From positions 3,906,001-3,970,000 of the forward strand of contig NZ_CP082787.1 of assembly GCF_021462285.1 (NCBI RefSeq): a stretch of DNA of 64,000 nt, read 5' to 3'. Source of the stretch: Serratia entomophila. Its GTDB lineage: Bacteria; Pseudomonadota; Gammaproteobacteria; Enterobacterales; Enterobacteriaceae. This document shows positions 21,065-30,135 of this stretch, one piece after another. The notes beneath the pieces were generated by a model. That model was not told the origin of the DNA. It ran no database searches and was given only the letters and a program-made list of their open reading frames with translations. Position numbers and translations under genes: made by a program. Positions within the stretch are counted from its first letter, which is position 1. Every line of letters begins with the position of its first letter.

Positions 21065-24000
21065 TTATTTATTTTCCGCCGGTACCACCACCAGCTTGCC
21101 GCTACTCACCGACATAGCCTGCACCTCGCGGTCATACATGGCTTCGCCATAGGCCGGCGGGATCACGAAGCTGCCGGTATTCGTCGCCTTGATCTGATAA
21201 ACGAACTCCTGCACGTCGGTGCCGGCGCTACCGTAAATGATCACCCGATCCTCGCGGATATCGCTGTAATCCGGCGCCCAGCTGGAGCCGGAAGCCGCCA
21301 ATGGCGACTGCCAACCGCTGCTTTGCGCTTCGCCCTCTCCGCTATCGTCGGCAGCCGGCTCCGGCGGCGTTTGCTGCACCACTTCGAACCCGCCCGGCAG
21401 CAGATCGACGATCGCCAAATTGCTCTGCCCTTCTTTAGAATTGGCGCGGATCTTCAGGTGGACGTTCACCTTTTGCCCCAACCTAACCTGCTCCAGCGGT
21501 TTGCCCTGTTCATCGGTGTAATCCCGGGTGATCTCCAGCCCGCGCGCCAGCGCTTTCTGCGGCGCCGCGAGGTCATAACCGGCCTGCGTCACCACGTACC
21601 AGGCGGGCGCATCGCCGCCGTTGGTGAAGCGCACGGCGGCGGCGTCAGCGGTAAACTGCCCCTGCGCGAACAGCCCCTGCAGTTCGGCGATACGCTGCGG
21701 CGCCGCATTGCCGCCCTTGCCAAGCTGCTCGATGCCGAGCCCCCCTTCACCGGTGGCCTGCGCCGCCACCTGGGTGGAATAGCTCTCCAGCGCCAGAATG
21801 CTCATTGCAGAGGAATAGGTGGTGTAGCGCTCTTCTTTCAACGCCCGCACCATATTTTCCAGCACCTGCGGCGGGATCGACGCCACCTTCTCCGGGAAAT
21901 GGCGGGTAATCAGATAAAGACGCGTCGCATCCTGCACCAGCGGATCGAAATAGTTCTGCGTCCACCAGGCCTGGTCATAGGCTTTGCTCAGCTGCTGCCA
22001 GCTTGGCTGCAGCAGCGCGGCGGCTTCGTCGTCCATCTTCAGCAACCGGTAGGAGGACGCCAGATACAGCGCGCTCAGGTCGGTTTTCCAGCTGTCCGGG
22101 TAGCGCTTTTGCAACGTATCCTGCACTGCCGCCAGGGCGTTGGTGGTCACCTCGCCCTGGCGCGTCAGCAGATAAACCGCCCAGCTGCGCAGGCGCAGCA
22201 AATACAGGTCGTCAAAACCGCTGGCCGCCAGCTCGCGCAACGCGCCGTTGGCTTCGTCAAGCATGCCCTCCGGCAGCGCATACCCTGCCTCTTTCGCCTC
22301 CAGCAGGTACTGCACGACATACGGCGTGACGAAGGGATCGGCGTCCGGCGATGAGCGCCATGCGCCGATGGCGCCGCTGTCATTCTGGCGGGAACGCAGC
22401 ACGCCCATCAGGTTGCGCAGCTGCTTGCCGACCTCCACCTGGCTCAGGCCGCCGCGCATTTCCGGGTGGCGGCCTTGCAGGATCAGCGGAATCGACCGGC
22501 TGACTATCTGCTCAGAACAGTAATAGGGGTAATCCGCCAGGTACTGCGCCAACCCGCTGGTCAACACCAGCGGCGAATGGGAAACCGCCGCCCGGCGCTG
22601 CGCATAGGCGTCGAACATCTGGCGCAGGCCGTCGACGTTCTGGCTGGCGCCGCTCATACGCCCCATGACCGACTGGGTGCGGTACGGCATCGCCGGGCGC
22701 ACCGAAGTGCTGATGGTGCGGCGGCTGGCTTTGTCGCCGTAGCGGGCGTCGAACGCCAATGGCGCGTCCCCTAACGCTGCGCGGGCGCGCAGGCGGAAGT
22801 TGACCACGCCTTCGCGTTTTTCCGCCAACGAAAGGCTTTGCGTCGCGTTGCCCATCACCTCGAGCTGCGGCGGCGGCGTCAGTTGAACGTTCACCGCGAC
22901 CGATTGGCCATTCAACCCTTCAAGGTTGTTGCTGACGCCGACGCTGACATCGAACTCATCCCCGGGCGCCACCATCGCCGGCACGTTTGGCGTCATGATA
23001 AAATTATCGCGCACCGTCGCGGCGGTTTGCGCCTTGCCGATTTTGTCCGGCGTCACCGAGATCGCCATCACCCGAATCTTGCCGTTGAAGTAGTCCGGCA
23101 CCGGGTAGACGAACTGCTTCTCGCCGCTCACTTCCGTAATGCCTGACCAGTAAGCCACCGGCTTGTCGCGCTTGCGTTTGAACGGGTTCAGGTTGAGATC
23201 CAACCCTTCCCCCGCATCGCCGCCCGGCGCCGCCGTCAGCGCCATCAGCTTGCTGAACTCCGGCAGGATCAGATCGAGAATTTGCGAGCTGGTTACGCTC
23301 AGCTCGCGCTTGCTGAAGAAGAACTCCAGCGGATCTTTCAACCGGTAGCGGGCCACCTGCAGAATGCCTTCGTCGACGGCGAACAGCGCCACCTGCTGCG
23401 GCGCATCGGTTTTCACCGTCATCGTCAGGTCTTCCCCCGGTTTGATCACCGCCGGCGCCGTCACTTCCAGCCCGTTTTGCCGGGCGCGAGTGCTGATTTT
23501 GAACGGCATTACGCCGTAGCTCAGCGGGCTCATGAAGATCTCGCTGGAGTTGACGTCGCGCACGAACTGCACGTTGATGTAGCCGTTGCCTTCCATGCCG
23601 GCCGGCAAACGAATTTTTTGCACCGAACTGGTGGTATCGGTATGGAACCACTGCCAGGCGTAAACCCGGTCTTTCTCGATGGTGATCAGGCCGCTGCCGG
23701 TATAAGGCGCGTTGATCGCCACTTCAATCTCGTCGCCGGGTTGGTACTCCGCCTGGTTCAGCTTCAGCTTCAGTTCGGCGTTGCGGTCCAGCGAGCGGCT
23801 GAGATTGGCGTTGCCGGCCACGCTGTACGCGACGCGATTAAGCGTCTTGCCCTGTGCATCCTCGATCGCCAGCACGAAATCGCCCGGCCGGTCGGTCGCA
23901 AGCTGCAGGTCGTTGCCCTGTTCACTCAGCGCCAGCGGTTGCTCCGACAGCTGCACTTCCTTCATCTTCGACTGGTACTTGTATACCCCCGAATCCTGCT

Positions 24001-27000
24001 TGGTCAGCACCGAAATGTATTTCTGTTCGATCAGCACCTGCCTGAGGCCCGGCAAAGCAATCTGTTTCAACGACGGATCGATGGCGATCACCTTCAGATG
24101 GCGCGCCGCATCGCGGTTGATGTAGCCCAGATCGCCATCCGCCTTCACGCCCACCAGGTAATCATAAGGCGATACCAGCGCCCGCGCGCTGGCGGCCACC
24201 GAGCGCCCGCCGCCGGCGACAAAGGCTTCCGACAGCAGCTGCAGCTGGTAGGTGGCGTCGGCATAGGACTTCAGGTCGAGCGGGATATTGGCCGCTCCCC
24301 GCTCATCGGTGGTGCGGTCTTCCAGCTCGGTTTCAAAACCGTCGTTGTTTTGCCGATTTTCATAGAATGCGTAATCAGGGAAACGGTCAAAGCTCGGATA
24401 CATCGGCCGCAGCGTCAGCTTCGAGGTTACCCGACGATCCTGCGCCAGCGTGCCGAACAGGTTTTGCACGTCGATGTTGGCCTGCAGCTCCGAAGGTTTC
24501 ACCCAGCCCTGCCGACGATCCGGCGTCAGTTCCAGTTTCACCTTCAGTTGATCCGGTTCGAACTCCTTCACGTTGACTGCGGTATGGCCAAGCAGCGTCG
24601 AGGTGTCGTTGTTCTTGCCGATCAGATACAGATAGACGCTCCATTCACCGGTCGGCGAGTTTTCATCGGTGGTATAACTCAACTCGTTGAAACCGCTGGC
24701 GCCAAGGGTAAGCGGCACCGTAGCCATCAGCTTGTCGCGCGGATCGCGCACCTCAGCGCGCACCGGCACGCCCGCCAGCCCGACGCCCCAGTCTGCGGCG
24801 CGGGTGATCAGGCCGATATTGAAGCTATCGCCCGGCCGATAAACGCCGCGGTCGGAGAACAGATAGCTGCTGAGCGCCCGCGGATCGGTCGGCGTTTCTT
24901 CACCGGCAACGTCGAAGCGCGAGAAATCCAACCCGCGATCGTTATAGCTGCCGGTTGGCAGGAAGGAGACATCCCCCTCTTTTTCCACCAGAAACATCAC
25001 CGGCTGACGCTCGTTGGTGTAAACGTCCAGCGCCGGGAATCGCACGTGGCCGTTGGCGTCGGTTGTCTGGTTGAGCAAGGTGACGCCGTTTTTGGCGACA
25101 ACAGACACTTTGGCATTGCCGACCGGCGCGCCGCTGTGGATCGACTGCACGAACACATCCTGTGTTTTATCCTGCGAACGTTTGGCGACGATGCCCAAAT
25201 CGGTCACCACCACAAAACGCGAATCGCCGACGGCAGCGCTATCTTCTCCCTGCTCCTCGCCTTGCTCCGCCTCGCCTTCCGCCGCCGGTTTCTGGTTCGG
25301 CTGCCATTCGGACAGCGTCAGCAAGAACACGCCGCGGTGGGAATCCGGGTTAGTGGACAGGTAGCGCGAAAGATCGATGCCCTGGTAATTCACCTCGCCC
25401 GGCTGGTCGTTATTGAGCGCGGTCTGGTATTTGAAGCGCTCGGTGAAATACTCGTCATTGAGCCGGTTAAATTCCGCCGAGGAATATTCCCGGCTTTTGA
25501 AGGAAACGATGTGCTGCAGCTGGCTCGGGATCACCCGTTTGATGTCAAGGCGCAGCCCGGCCACGTTGCGCGCCGCCACGCTGATCTGTTTGTCGCCGTT
25601 GACCGACAGCAGCGAGCCTTGCGACATGAACTGCAGTGATTTCGGGAACTCAGGCACCTCGACTACCCGGTAAGCCTTTTTCGGCATCTTGTATCCGCCG
25701 GCCGAGGTCAGCCGATTGTCGATTTCAATCAACACAAAGCGGTGCGCCGGGGCGTCAAAGCGGAAGCTGAACTGCGGCTGATAGGCGTCTTCCGCCTCGT
25801 TGAGCGCCAAAGGCAGCGGCGTCGACTGCGCCAGCACGCTTTTGGCGACGCTGTCGGTATCCCAGTGGTGAAAATCGTTCGGATCCTTGGCCGCCTCGGC
25901 GTCGTCGGGATCGTGCTGCGGCAGCAGCCAGGCGTTGACCGCATTGGCCAGCTCTTTATCCTTCACCGCATCGCTGAAGGCGAGGATCAGGGCGCGCTGC
26001 CCCTTGCCTCCGTCGGCGTCCACCACCTGCGCGCCGGCGTCGTTCAGCGCCAGGCTGTACAGCGTCGGCACCGTCACCCAGTTGCTTTTCGCCTCGCCGA
26101 CGGCGTTGGCCGGCACCAGCGCTTTAATGCCCTGACCGACGGTCAAATGCACCGCACCGCCCTGGTCCAGCGGTTTCAGCGGTTCGGAATGCACCCAGGC
26201 GTTGAGCTTTTTCTCGTCGTAGACCAGCGAAAAATTCAGCTTTTTCTCCGACTTGGCGTTGCCCTCCTTCAACCCCAGCGTGACCTGTTTTTCAAAGCTG
26301 GCCACGTCGACCGGCGCATTGAACTTCAGATTAAAGATGGCGCTGCGCTTTTGTGCGTCTTGCGGATCCTGGTAATACTCCGCCTGCCCCAGCTGGTAAT
26401 CGAACGCCGGCAGGTTAAAGGTAAAATGGGTGTTGGCGAGTTTGATCTGCGGCGCCAGCAAAGCGGCGGGATCGAGCTCAACGTCGTATTTCGCCCCCAT
26501 AGGCAGCGGTTTTTTCGGCGTGAAGACGAGGGTCCAGCCGTTGCTCCAGCGCCACTGGCCTTCTGCGGCCGGCTTGAGCGTGATGCCTTTGCTGACCGCC
26601 TTGCCGACGTCGGCCAACGGCGCCGCCGAATTGCTGAACGCCAGGCTCAGCGTCTGCGGCGGCGATTTCTGTGCGGCGTAGTTGAACGGCTCGGGCTTGG
26701 CGATCTCCACGCGGGTCTGCTGATACACCATCGGCGCCGGCTCGATCGGCTGCGGCCGGTTCTGCCACCAGTGCCAACCGTAGAAGGCGCCGCCCGCGGC
26801 GCACAACAGCAGCAGCAACGCCAGGCTGACCGCCTTCGGGCGTTTATCCACGCCGCTTTCCAGGCGCAAAAACGCCCGTTTCAGGCCGCCGGACAGCGCG
26901 GCCCACCAGCCCGGCGCCGTCCAGTTAAGGTTGCCGAGCAGCGGTCTGAACAGGCGCCCCAGCAAAACCAGCAGCCCGGCCAGCAGGCGAAATGCCCCCC

Positions 27001-27046
27001 TGATTAATGTAAAAGGCAGACGAAGGATAAACTTTAATAAATCCAT
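21065..27046 (-). CDS. yfhM: large alpha-2-macroglobulin family protein (YfhM-like)
   Basis: Bacterial alpha-2-macroglobulins are periplasmic protease traps. This 1993-residue product is longer than E. coli YfhM (about 1650). The N terminus has a hydrophobic stretch (about 1-35) and a second membrane segment (about 73-95), with no lipobox-like G/A before the lone Cys, so it looks membrane-anchored rather than lipidated. MG (fibronectin-like) domains fill about 100-1400, including 'DRGVYRPGDSFNIGLITR' typical of MG domains and 'FAVDEGILQV'. The thioester-type motif C-x-E-Q is present as CSEQ at 1510-1513 in 'YPYYCSEQ', followed by the helical thioester domain. AAGGTG precedes the ATG. Paired with pbpC. 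Symbol is by family; strict orthology to E. coli yfhM is uncertain. Confidence 0.9.
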   Translation of the reverse strand: MDLLKFILRLPFTLIRGAFRLLAGLLVLLGRLFRPLLGNLNWTAPGWWAALSGGLKRAFLRLESGVDKRPKAVSLALLLLLCAAGGAFYGWHWWQNRPQPIEPAPMVYQQTRVEIAKPEPFNYAAQKSPPQTLSLAFSNSAAPLADVGKAVSKGITLKPAAEGQWRWSNGWTLVFTPKKPLPMGAKYDVELDPAALLAPQIKLANTHFTFNLPAFDYQLGQAEYYQDPQDAQKRSAIFNLKFNAPVDVASFEKQVTLGLKEGNAKSEKKLNFSLVYDEKKLNAWVHSEPLKPLDQGGAVHLTVGQGIKALVPANAVGEAKSNWVTVPTLYSLALNDAGAQVVDADGGKGQRALILAFSDAVKDKELANAVNAWLLPQHDPDDAEAAKDPNDFHHWDTDSVAKSVLAQSTPLPLALNEAEDAYQPQFSFRFDAPAHRFVLIEIDNRLTSAGGYKMPKKAYRVVEVPEFPKSLQFMSQGSLLSVNGDKQISVAARNVAGLRLDIKRVIPSQLQHIVSFKSREYSSAEFNRLNDEYFTERFKYQTALNNDQPGEVNYQGIDLSRYLSTNPDSHRGVFLLTLSEWQPNQKPAAEGEAEQGEEQGEDSAAVGDSRFVVVTDLGIVAKRSQDKTQDVFVQSIHSGAPVGNAKVSVVAKNGVTLLNQTTDANGHVRFPALDVYTNERQPVMFLVEKEGDVSFLPTGSYNDRGLDFSRFDVAGEETPTDPRALSSYLFSDRGVYRPGDSFNIGLITRAADWGVGLAGVPVRAEVRDPRDKLMATVPLTLGASGFNELSYTTDENSPTGEWSVYLYLIGKNNDTSTLLGHTAVNVKEFEPDQLKVKLELTPDRRQGWVKPSELQANIDVQNLFGTLAQDRRVTSKLTLRPMYPSFDRFPDYAFYENRQNNDGFETELEDRTTDERGAANIPLDLKSYADATYQLQLLSEAFVAGGGRSVAASARALVSPYDYLVGVKADGDLGYINRDAARHLKVIAIDPSLKQIALPGLRQVLIEQKYISVLTKQDSGVYKYQSKMKEVQLSEQPLALSEQGNDLQLATDRPGDFVLAIEDAQGKTLNRVAYSVAGNANLSRSLDRNAELKLKLNQAEYQPGDEIEVAINAPYTGSGLITIEKDRVYAWQWFHTDTTSSVQKIRLPAGMEGNGYINVQFVRDVNSSEIFMSPLSYGVMPFKISTRARQNGLEVTAPAVIKPGEDLTMTVKTDAPQQVALFAVDEGILQVARYRLKDPLEFFFSKRELSVTSSQILDLILPEFSKLMALTAAPGGDAGEGLDLNLNPFKRKRDKPVAYWSGITEVSGEKQFVYPVPDYFNGKIRVMAISVTPDKIGKAQTAATVRDNFIMTPNVPAMVAPGDEFDVSVGVSNNLEGLNGQSVAVNVQLTPPPQLEVMGNATQSLSLAEKREGVVNFRLRARAALGDAPLAFDARYGDKASRRTISTSVRPAMPYRTQSVMGRMSGASQNVDGLRQMFDAYAQRRAAVSHSPLVLTSGLAQYLADYPYYCSEQIVSRSIPLILQGRHPEMRGGLSQVEVGKQLRNLMGVLRSRQNDSGAIGAWRSSPDADPFVTPYVVQYLLEAKEAGYALPEGMLDEANGALRELAASGFDDLYLLRLRSWAVYLLTRQGEVTTNALAAVQDTLQKRYPDSWKTDLSALYLASSYRLLKMDDEAAALLQPSWQQLSKAYDQAWWTQNYFDPLVQDATRLYLITRHFPEKVASIPPQVLENMVRALKEERYTTYSSAMSILALESYSTQVAAQATGEGGLGIEQLGKGGNAAPQRIAELQGLFAQGQFTADAAAVRFTNGGDAPAWYVVTQAGYDLAAPQKALARGLEITRDYTDEQGKPLEQVRLGQKVNVHLKIRANSKEGQSNLAIVDLLPGGFEVVQQTPPEPAADDSGEGEAQSSGWQSPLAASGSSWAPDYSDIREDRVIIYGSAGTDVQEFVYQIKATNTGSFVIPPAYGEAMYDREVQAMSVSSGKLVVVPAENK

Positions 27047-27183
27047 TATTGCAGCACCTTATGGTCCTTTGCAGAGACCCAGCCAAGCGGGTTCGAAAGA
27101 CGCCGCCGAATACCCTCTCCTGGCGTCTGCGCTCATACATTACTCTAGCGGCCGGCGAAAATCAGCGATCGCGGCGGCGAATA

Positions 27184-27510
27184 TTACGGCTCTTTATTCA
27201 GCATGTTGTCCAGATTCTGCAATATCACCAGCAGCGGCAGGCAGCTGGGATCTTTGTCTTTCAGCGCCAGTTCGAAATACGGCGTGAGGGCAAAACGCGT
27301 CGGCAACGGCGCCTGAGCATCCAACAACGCATACATGCGCGGCAGGAACACCCATTGCAGCCACTCTTCGGCCTGCATGCTGTCGACGCAGAAGGGTTCG
27401 GTGCTGGCGAAGGCCTCTGTCTCCGGCGGCGCAGCCTGCCACAGGGCCAGTTCGCGCATTGACCGTTCAATCGCCTGCAAACTGTGGCGAACCTGATTAT
27501 GTATACTCAT
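27184..27510 (-). CDS. yqcC: YqcC family protein
   Basis: A 108-residue protein matching E. coli YqcC, a small helical protein of unknown function ('EWLQWVFLPRMYALLD' and 'PYFELAL' are the recognisable conserved parts). No catalytic motif, signal or membrane segment is visible. The ATG at 27510 fits; another ATG two codons upstream is equally possible. In E. coli the gene lies between csrB and truC; here it has been separated from truC by two large genes and from csrB by an MFS gene. Confidence 0.88.
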   Translation of the reverse strand: MSIHNQVRHSLQAIERSMRELALWQAAPPETEAFASTEPFCVDSMQAEEWLQWVFLPRMYALLDAQAPLPTRFALTPYFELALKDKDPSCLPLLVILQNLDNMLNKEP

Positions 27511-27686
27511 CTGCATTCCCGATCTCTTTTCATCATGATGTTCAGCCCAGTGGCTGAAAGCGGCAAAGCATAGCATTTTTATAGCCCAAATTCGGCGGAG
27601 TTGGCCACGCCGGCGGTTTTTATCTGGTGGCGTTCCTCGCCCCACGGCACAATAGACCCACCGAATAAATCACACAGATTAGACAC

Positions 27687-28925
27687 ATGCCCGCAATCAC
27701 ACAGAGCAAAAATCACGCCACGCCCGGCAAGGCCATGCTGGCCTCGGTGACCGGCTACGCCATGGACGGCTTCGACCTGCTGATCCTCGGCTTTATGCTG
27801 CCGGCCATTAGCGCCGAGCTGGGGCTGACCTCCTCGGCCGCCGGTTCGCTGGTCACCTGGACGCTGATCGGCGCGGTGCTGGGCGGCGTGATATTCGGCC
27901 ACCTCAGCGATCGCTTCGGCCGCATTCGGGTGCTGACCCTCACCATTCTGATGTTTTCGTTGTTTACCGGCCTGTGCGCGCTGGCGCAGGGCTATTGGGA
28001 TTTGCTGGCCTACCGCACGCTGGCCGGCATCGGGCTGGGCGGGGAGTTCGGTATCGGCATGGCCTTGATAGCTGAAGCCTGGCCGGCGGAAAAACGTAAT
28101 CGCGCTTCGGCCTACGTCGGCATGGGGTGGCAGCTGGGCGTGCTGGCGGCCGCCTTCCTTACCCCGTTGCTGTTGACGCATATCGGCTGGCGCGGCATGT
28201 TTCTGGTCGGCCTGCTGCCGGCGCTGGTGTCGTTCCTGATCCGCCGTACGCTGGGGGAGCCGGAAGAGTTCATGCGGCAAAAGGATCCCGGCCAGGCGCT
28301 GTCTTTCGGCCGGCGGTTACGCCTGCTGTTCAGGGATAGAGCCACCACCAAAGCCAGCATCGGCATATTTATCCTGTGCTCGGTGCAGAATTTCGGCTAC
28401 TACGGGTTGATGATCTGGATGCCGAGCTATCTGGCGAAAAACTTCGGTTTCTCACTGACCAAGTCGGGCCTGTGGACGGCGGTGACGGTGATCGGCATGA
28501 CCTTCGGCATCTGGCTGTTCGGCGTACTGGCCGACCGCTTCGCCCGCTGGAAGATTTTTATCATCTATCAGATTGGCGCGGTGGTGATGGTGATCGGCTA
28601 CGCGCAGCTGAATGACCCGACCTTGATGCTGTTCGCCGGCGCGCTGATGGGCCTGTTCGTCAACGGCATGATCGGCGGCTACGGCGCGCTGATTTCCGAT
28701 ACTTACCCGGTACAGGCCCGCGCCACCGCACAGAATATTCTGTTTAATCTGGGGCGCGGCGTCGGCGGCCTGGGGCCATTGGTGATTGGCGCACTGGTGA
28801 CGCAGGTGTCCTTCACGGCGGCAATCAGCCTGCTGGCGGCGATTTATCTGCTGGATATTTACGCCACGCTGTTCCTGCTGCCGAAAAAACAGGTGGCCGG
28901 CGATACGCTGGGCGCAATTGGTTAG
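27687..28925 (+). CDS. MFS transporter, aromatic acid:H+ symporter-like
   Basis: The 412-residue protein is a 12-helix major facilitator. 'MDGFDLLILGF' in helix 1 (Asp27, Asp30) is typical of the AAHS group (PcaK, MhpT and relatives), and motif A 'GHLSDRFGRIR' (71-81) lies between helices 2 and 3. A second RF-containing loop, 'LADRFARWK', is in the second half. The substrate cannot be read from sequence: aromatic acids, sialate-like or other organic acids are all possible. It is divergent from yqcC, with no linked catabolic genes or adjacent regulator, and lies where E. coli has yqcC directly beside csrB, so it is probably a lineage-specific insertion. Confidence 0.85.
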   Translation: MPAITQSKNHATPGKAMLASVTGYAMDGFDLLILGFMLPAISAELGLTSSAAGSLVTWTLIGAVLGGVIFGHLSDRFGRIRVLTLTILMFSLFTGLCALAQGYWDLLAYRTLAGIGLGGEFGIGMALIAEAWPAEKRNRASAYVGMGWQLGVLAAAFLTPLLLTHIGWRGMFLVGLLPALVSFLIRRTLGEPEEFMRQKDPGQALSFGRRLRLLFRDRATTKASIGIFILCSVQNFGYYGLMIWMPSYLAKNFGFSLTKSGLWTAVTVIGMTFGIWLFGVLADRFARWKIFIIYQIGAVVMVIGYAQLNDPTLMLFAGALMGLFVNGMIGGYGALISDTYPVQARATAQNILFNLGRGVGGLGPLVIGALVTQVSFTAAISLLAAIYLLDIYATLFLLPKKQVAGDTLGAIG

Positions 28926-28960
28926 CGGCAGCAATGAGTAGAAACAAGGGCGGGTAGCGG

Positions 28961-28995
28961 AAAAAAGTTGGGGGCACTGCGTTAACAGTGCCCCC
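28961..28995 (-). terminator. intrinsic terminator of csrB
   Basis: Perfect 10-bp stem GGGGGCACTG/CAGTGCCCCC with a 6-base loop, then AACTTTTTT on the minus strand, as at the 3' end of E. coli CsrB. Confidence 0.95.
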
Positions 28996-29315
28996 GGTTC
29001 GTTTTATAGCTGTCCCGCTACACAGTGTGCTCCCTGCTCAATCCCTGAAAACTTTTCCTGCGGCCATCCTGACCAAAAGCTCCGTGCATTGTCCTGTAGC
29101 ATCGTCCTGACGCGGTTCCTCGGCCTTCCTGACCCACCGACAGTCCTGCGTCGGCTCTCAATCTCCGTCCTGGAGGTGTCCTTGGTTTCAATCCTGAAAC
29201 ATCCTCGGCATCTCCTGACGCCATCCTTCGCTCTTCACTGAGCGCATCCCTTTCTTCATCCTGAAGCTGCATCATCCTGATGCTTTCCTGCTCCGCCGGC
29301 TCCGTTCCGGTATAC
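28961..29315 (-). ncRNA. csrB: CsrB (RsmB) small RNA, sponge for CsrA
   Basis: The minus strand carries about 25 GGA motifs in 350 bases, many as CAGGA or AGGAT in the loops of short hairpins (for example ATCAGGATGAT, TTCAGGATGAA, GTCAGGATGGC). This is the signature of CsrB, which binds many CsrA dimers and so relieves their action on mRNAs for glycogen, motility, biofilm and exoproducts. Some segments match E. coli CsrB directly ('GGTGGGTCAGGAAGGC', 'AAGGACACCTCCAGGA'). It sits between syd and yqcC, as in E. coli apart from an intervening MFS gene. The 3' end is fixed by the terminator; the 5' end is estimated by comparison and could be off by about 15 bases. A 108-codon open frame across it is not a gene. 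Confidence 0.95.
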
Positions 29316-29468
29316 ATAAGATCGCCTAATTTCCCCGCGATCACAAGGGCTTGACCGCAGTCGGCGGGAAAAATTCCCCTAAGAGTTATCCTAAAGAATT
29401 TCTAACCAATTGATCTGGATACTAATAAGCCCAACATATAGCGACGGCCCGAAAAAATTAAAAGCGAT

Positions 29469-29500
29469 CTCTCACAGCCCGTGTGAGAGATCTCTCACAC
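29469..29500. promoter_or_regulatory. UvrY (GacA-type) binding palindrome upstream of csrB
   Basis: GTGTGAGAGATCTCTCACAC at 29481-29500 is a perfect 20-bp palindrome matching the TGTaAGaGaTCTctTACA-type site of the response regulator UvrY/GacA. It lies about 170-185 bases upstream of the estimated csrB start. An extra half-site CTCTCACA (29469-29476) pairs with the first arm across 5 bases, giving three alternating arms. It indicates BarA-UvrY control of csrB. Confidence 0.85.
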
Positions 29501-29520
29501 GACAGGCGGCAATTCCGGCC

Positions 29521-30072
29521 TCATTGCCCCAGCGTCGGGCGCAGCGCATCGAGGAAATTCCCCAAGGTCGCCGCCAGCAGCGTGCGCTTGTCGCTGCCGA
29601 ATTGCTCCAGCAGCACGTTGCCGCTGACGTTGCACAACGACACCATGGTCATTTCGGATTCGGTGGTGGCCAGGAACAGGGTCGGCGACAGCTTCAGGCG
29701 CTTCTGGGTCACCAGATGGCCGATCAGATTCTCCTGCAGGCGAATAAAGTCGTCCTCGCTCCATACCTGCAGCAGGCTCAGGCGGTGCTCGCCGAACCGG
29801 GCGCTCATGTCGCCGGCATACTGTTGAGTGTAAAAAAGGTGCGCATCCGGCTGCAGCCTCAGCTCCAGCGCGGTCTCCACCTTTTCCAGCGTCGCGGCGG
29901 GGGTGAAAGGCTGCGGCAGCCACCACACTTCGTCATCGCGGCTTTCCACGATGCAGGGCGACGGCACGCCATACAACTCCTGGCTGGCCGGCGCATGGCC
30001 GCGCTCCTGCCGCCAAAGCTCGACATAGCGCTGGGTGAATTCCCCCAGCGCGTGGATGACATCGTGATCCAT
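29521..30072 (-). CDS. syd: SecY-interacting protein Syd
   Basis: Syd binds cytoplasmic faces of SecY and acts as a quality check on the translocon. The 183-residue product matches the family throughout ('[14 protein letters not shown]' start, '[18 protein letters not shown]', '[12 protein letters not shown]'-like segment). I chose ATG 30072 for family length. It is divergent from queF. The csrB promoter region lies immediately downstream of its stop. Confidence 0.95.
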   Translation of the reverse strand: MDHDVIHALGEFTQRYVELWRQERGHAPASQELYGVPSPCIVESRDDEVWWLPQPFTPAATLEKVETALELRLQPDAHLFYTQQYAGDMSARFGEHRLSLLQVWSEDDFIRLQENLIGHLVTQKRLKLSPTLFLATTESEMTMVSLCNVSGNVLLEQFGSDKRTLLAATLGNFLDALRPTLGQ

Positions 30073-30135
30073 ATTTATTCTCGCATACGTTAAACTGGGG
30101 GCCATTGTACCTATCTATCACCAAGGTGACAGCAG

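Noticed and set aside
19904..22354. Plus-strand frame of about 800 codons opposite pbpC and the macroglobulin gene
   Set aside because: Antisense shadow spanning two unrelated genes; rich in Arg, Gln and His, no domain.
23282..25639. Plus-strand frame of about 780 codons opposite the macroglobulin gene
   Set aside because: Antisense shadow caused by high third-position GC on the coding strand; no ribosome site or family match.
29018..29344. A 108-codon open frame on the minus strand
   Set aside because: It coincides with CsrB RNA; the GGA repeats explain the sequence and no protein family is matched.
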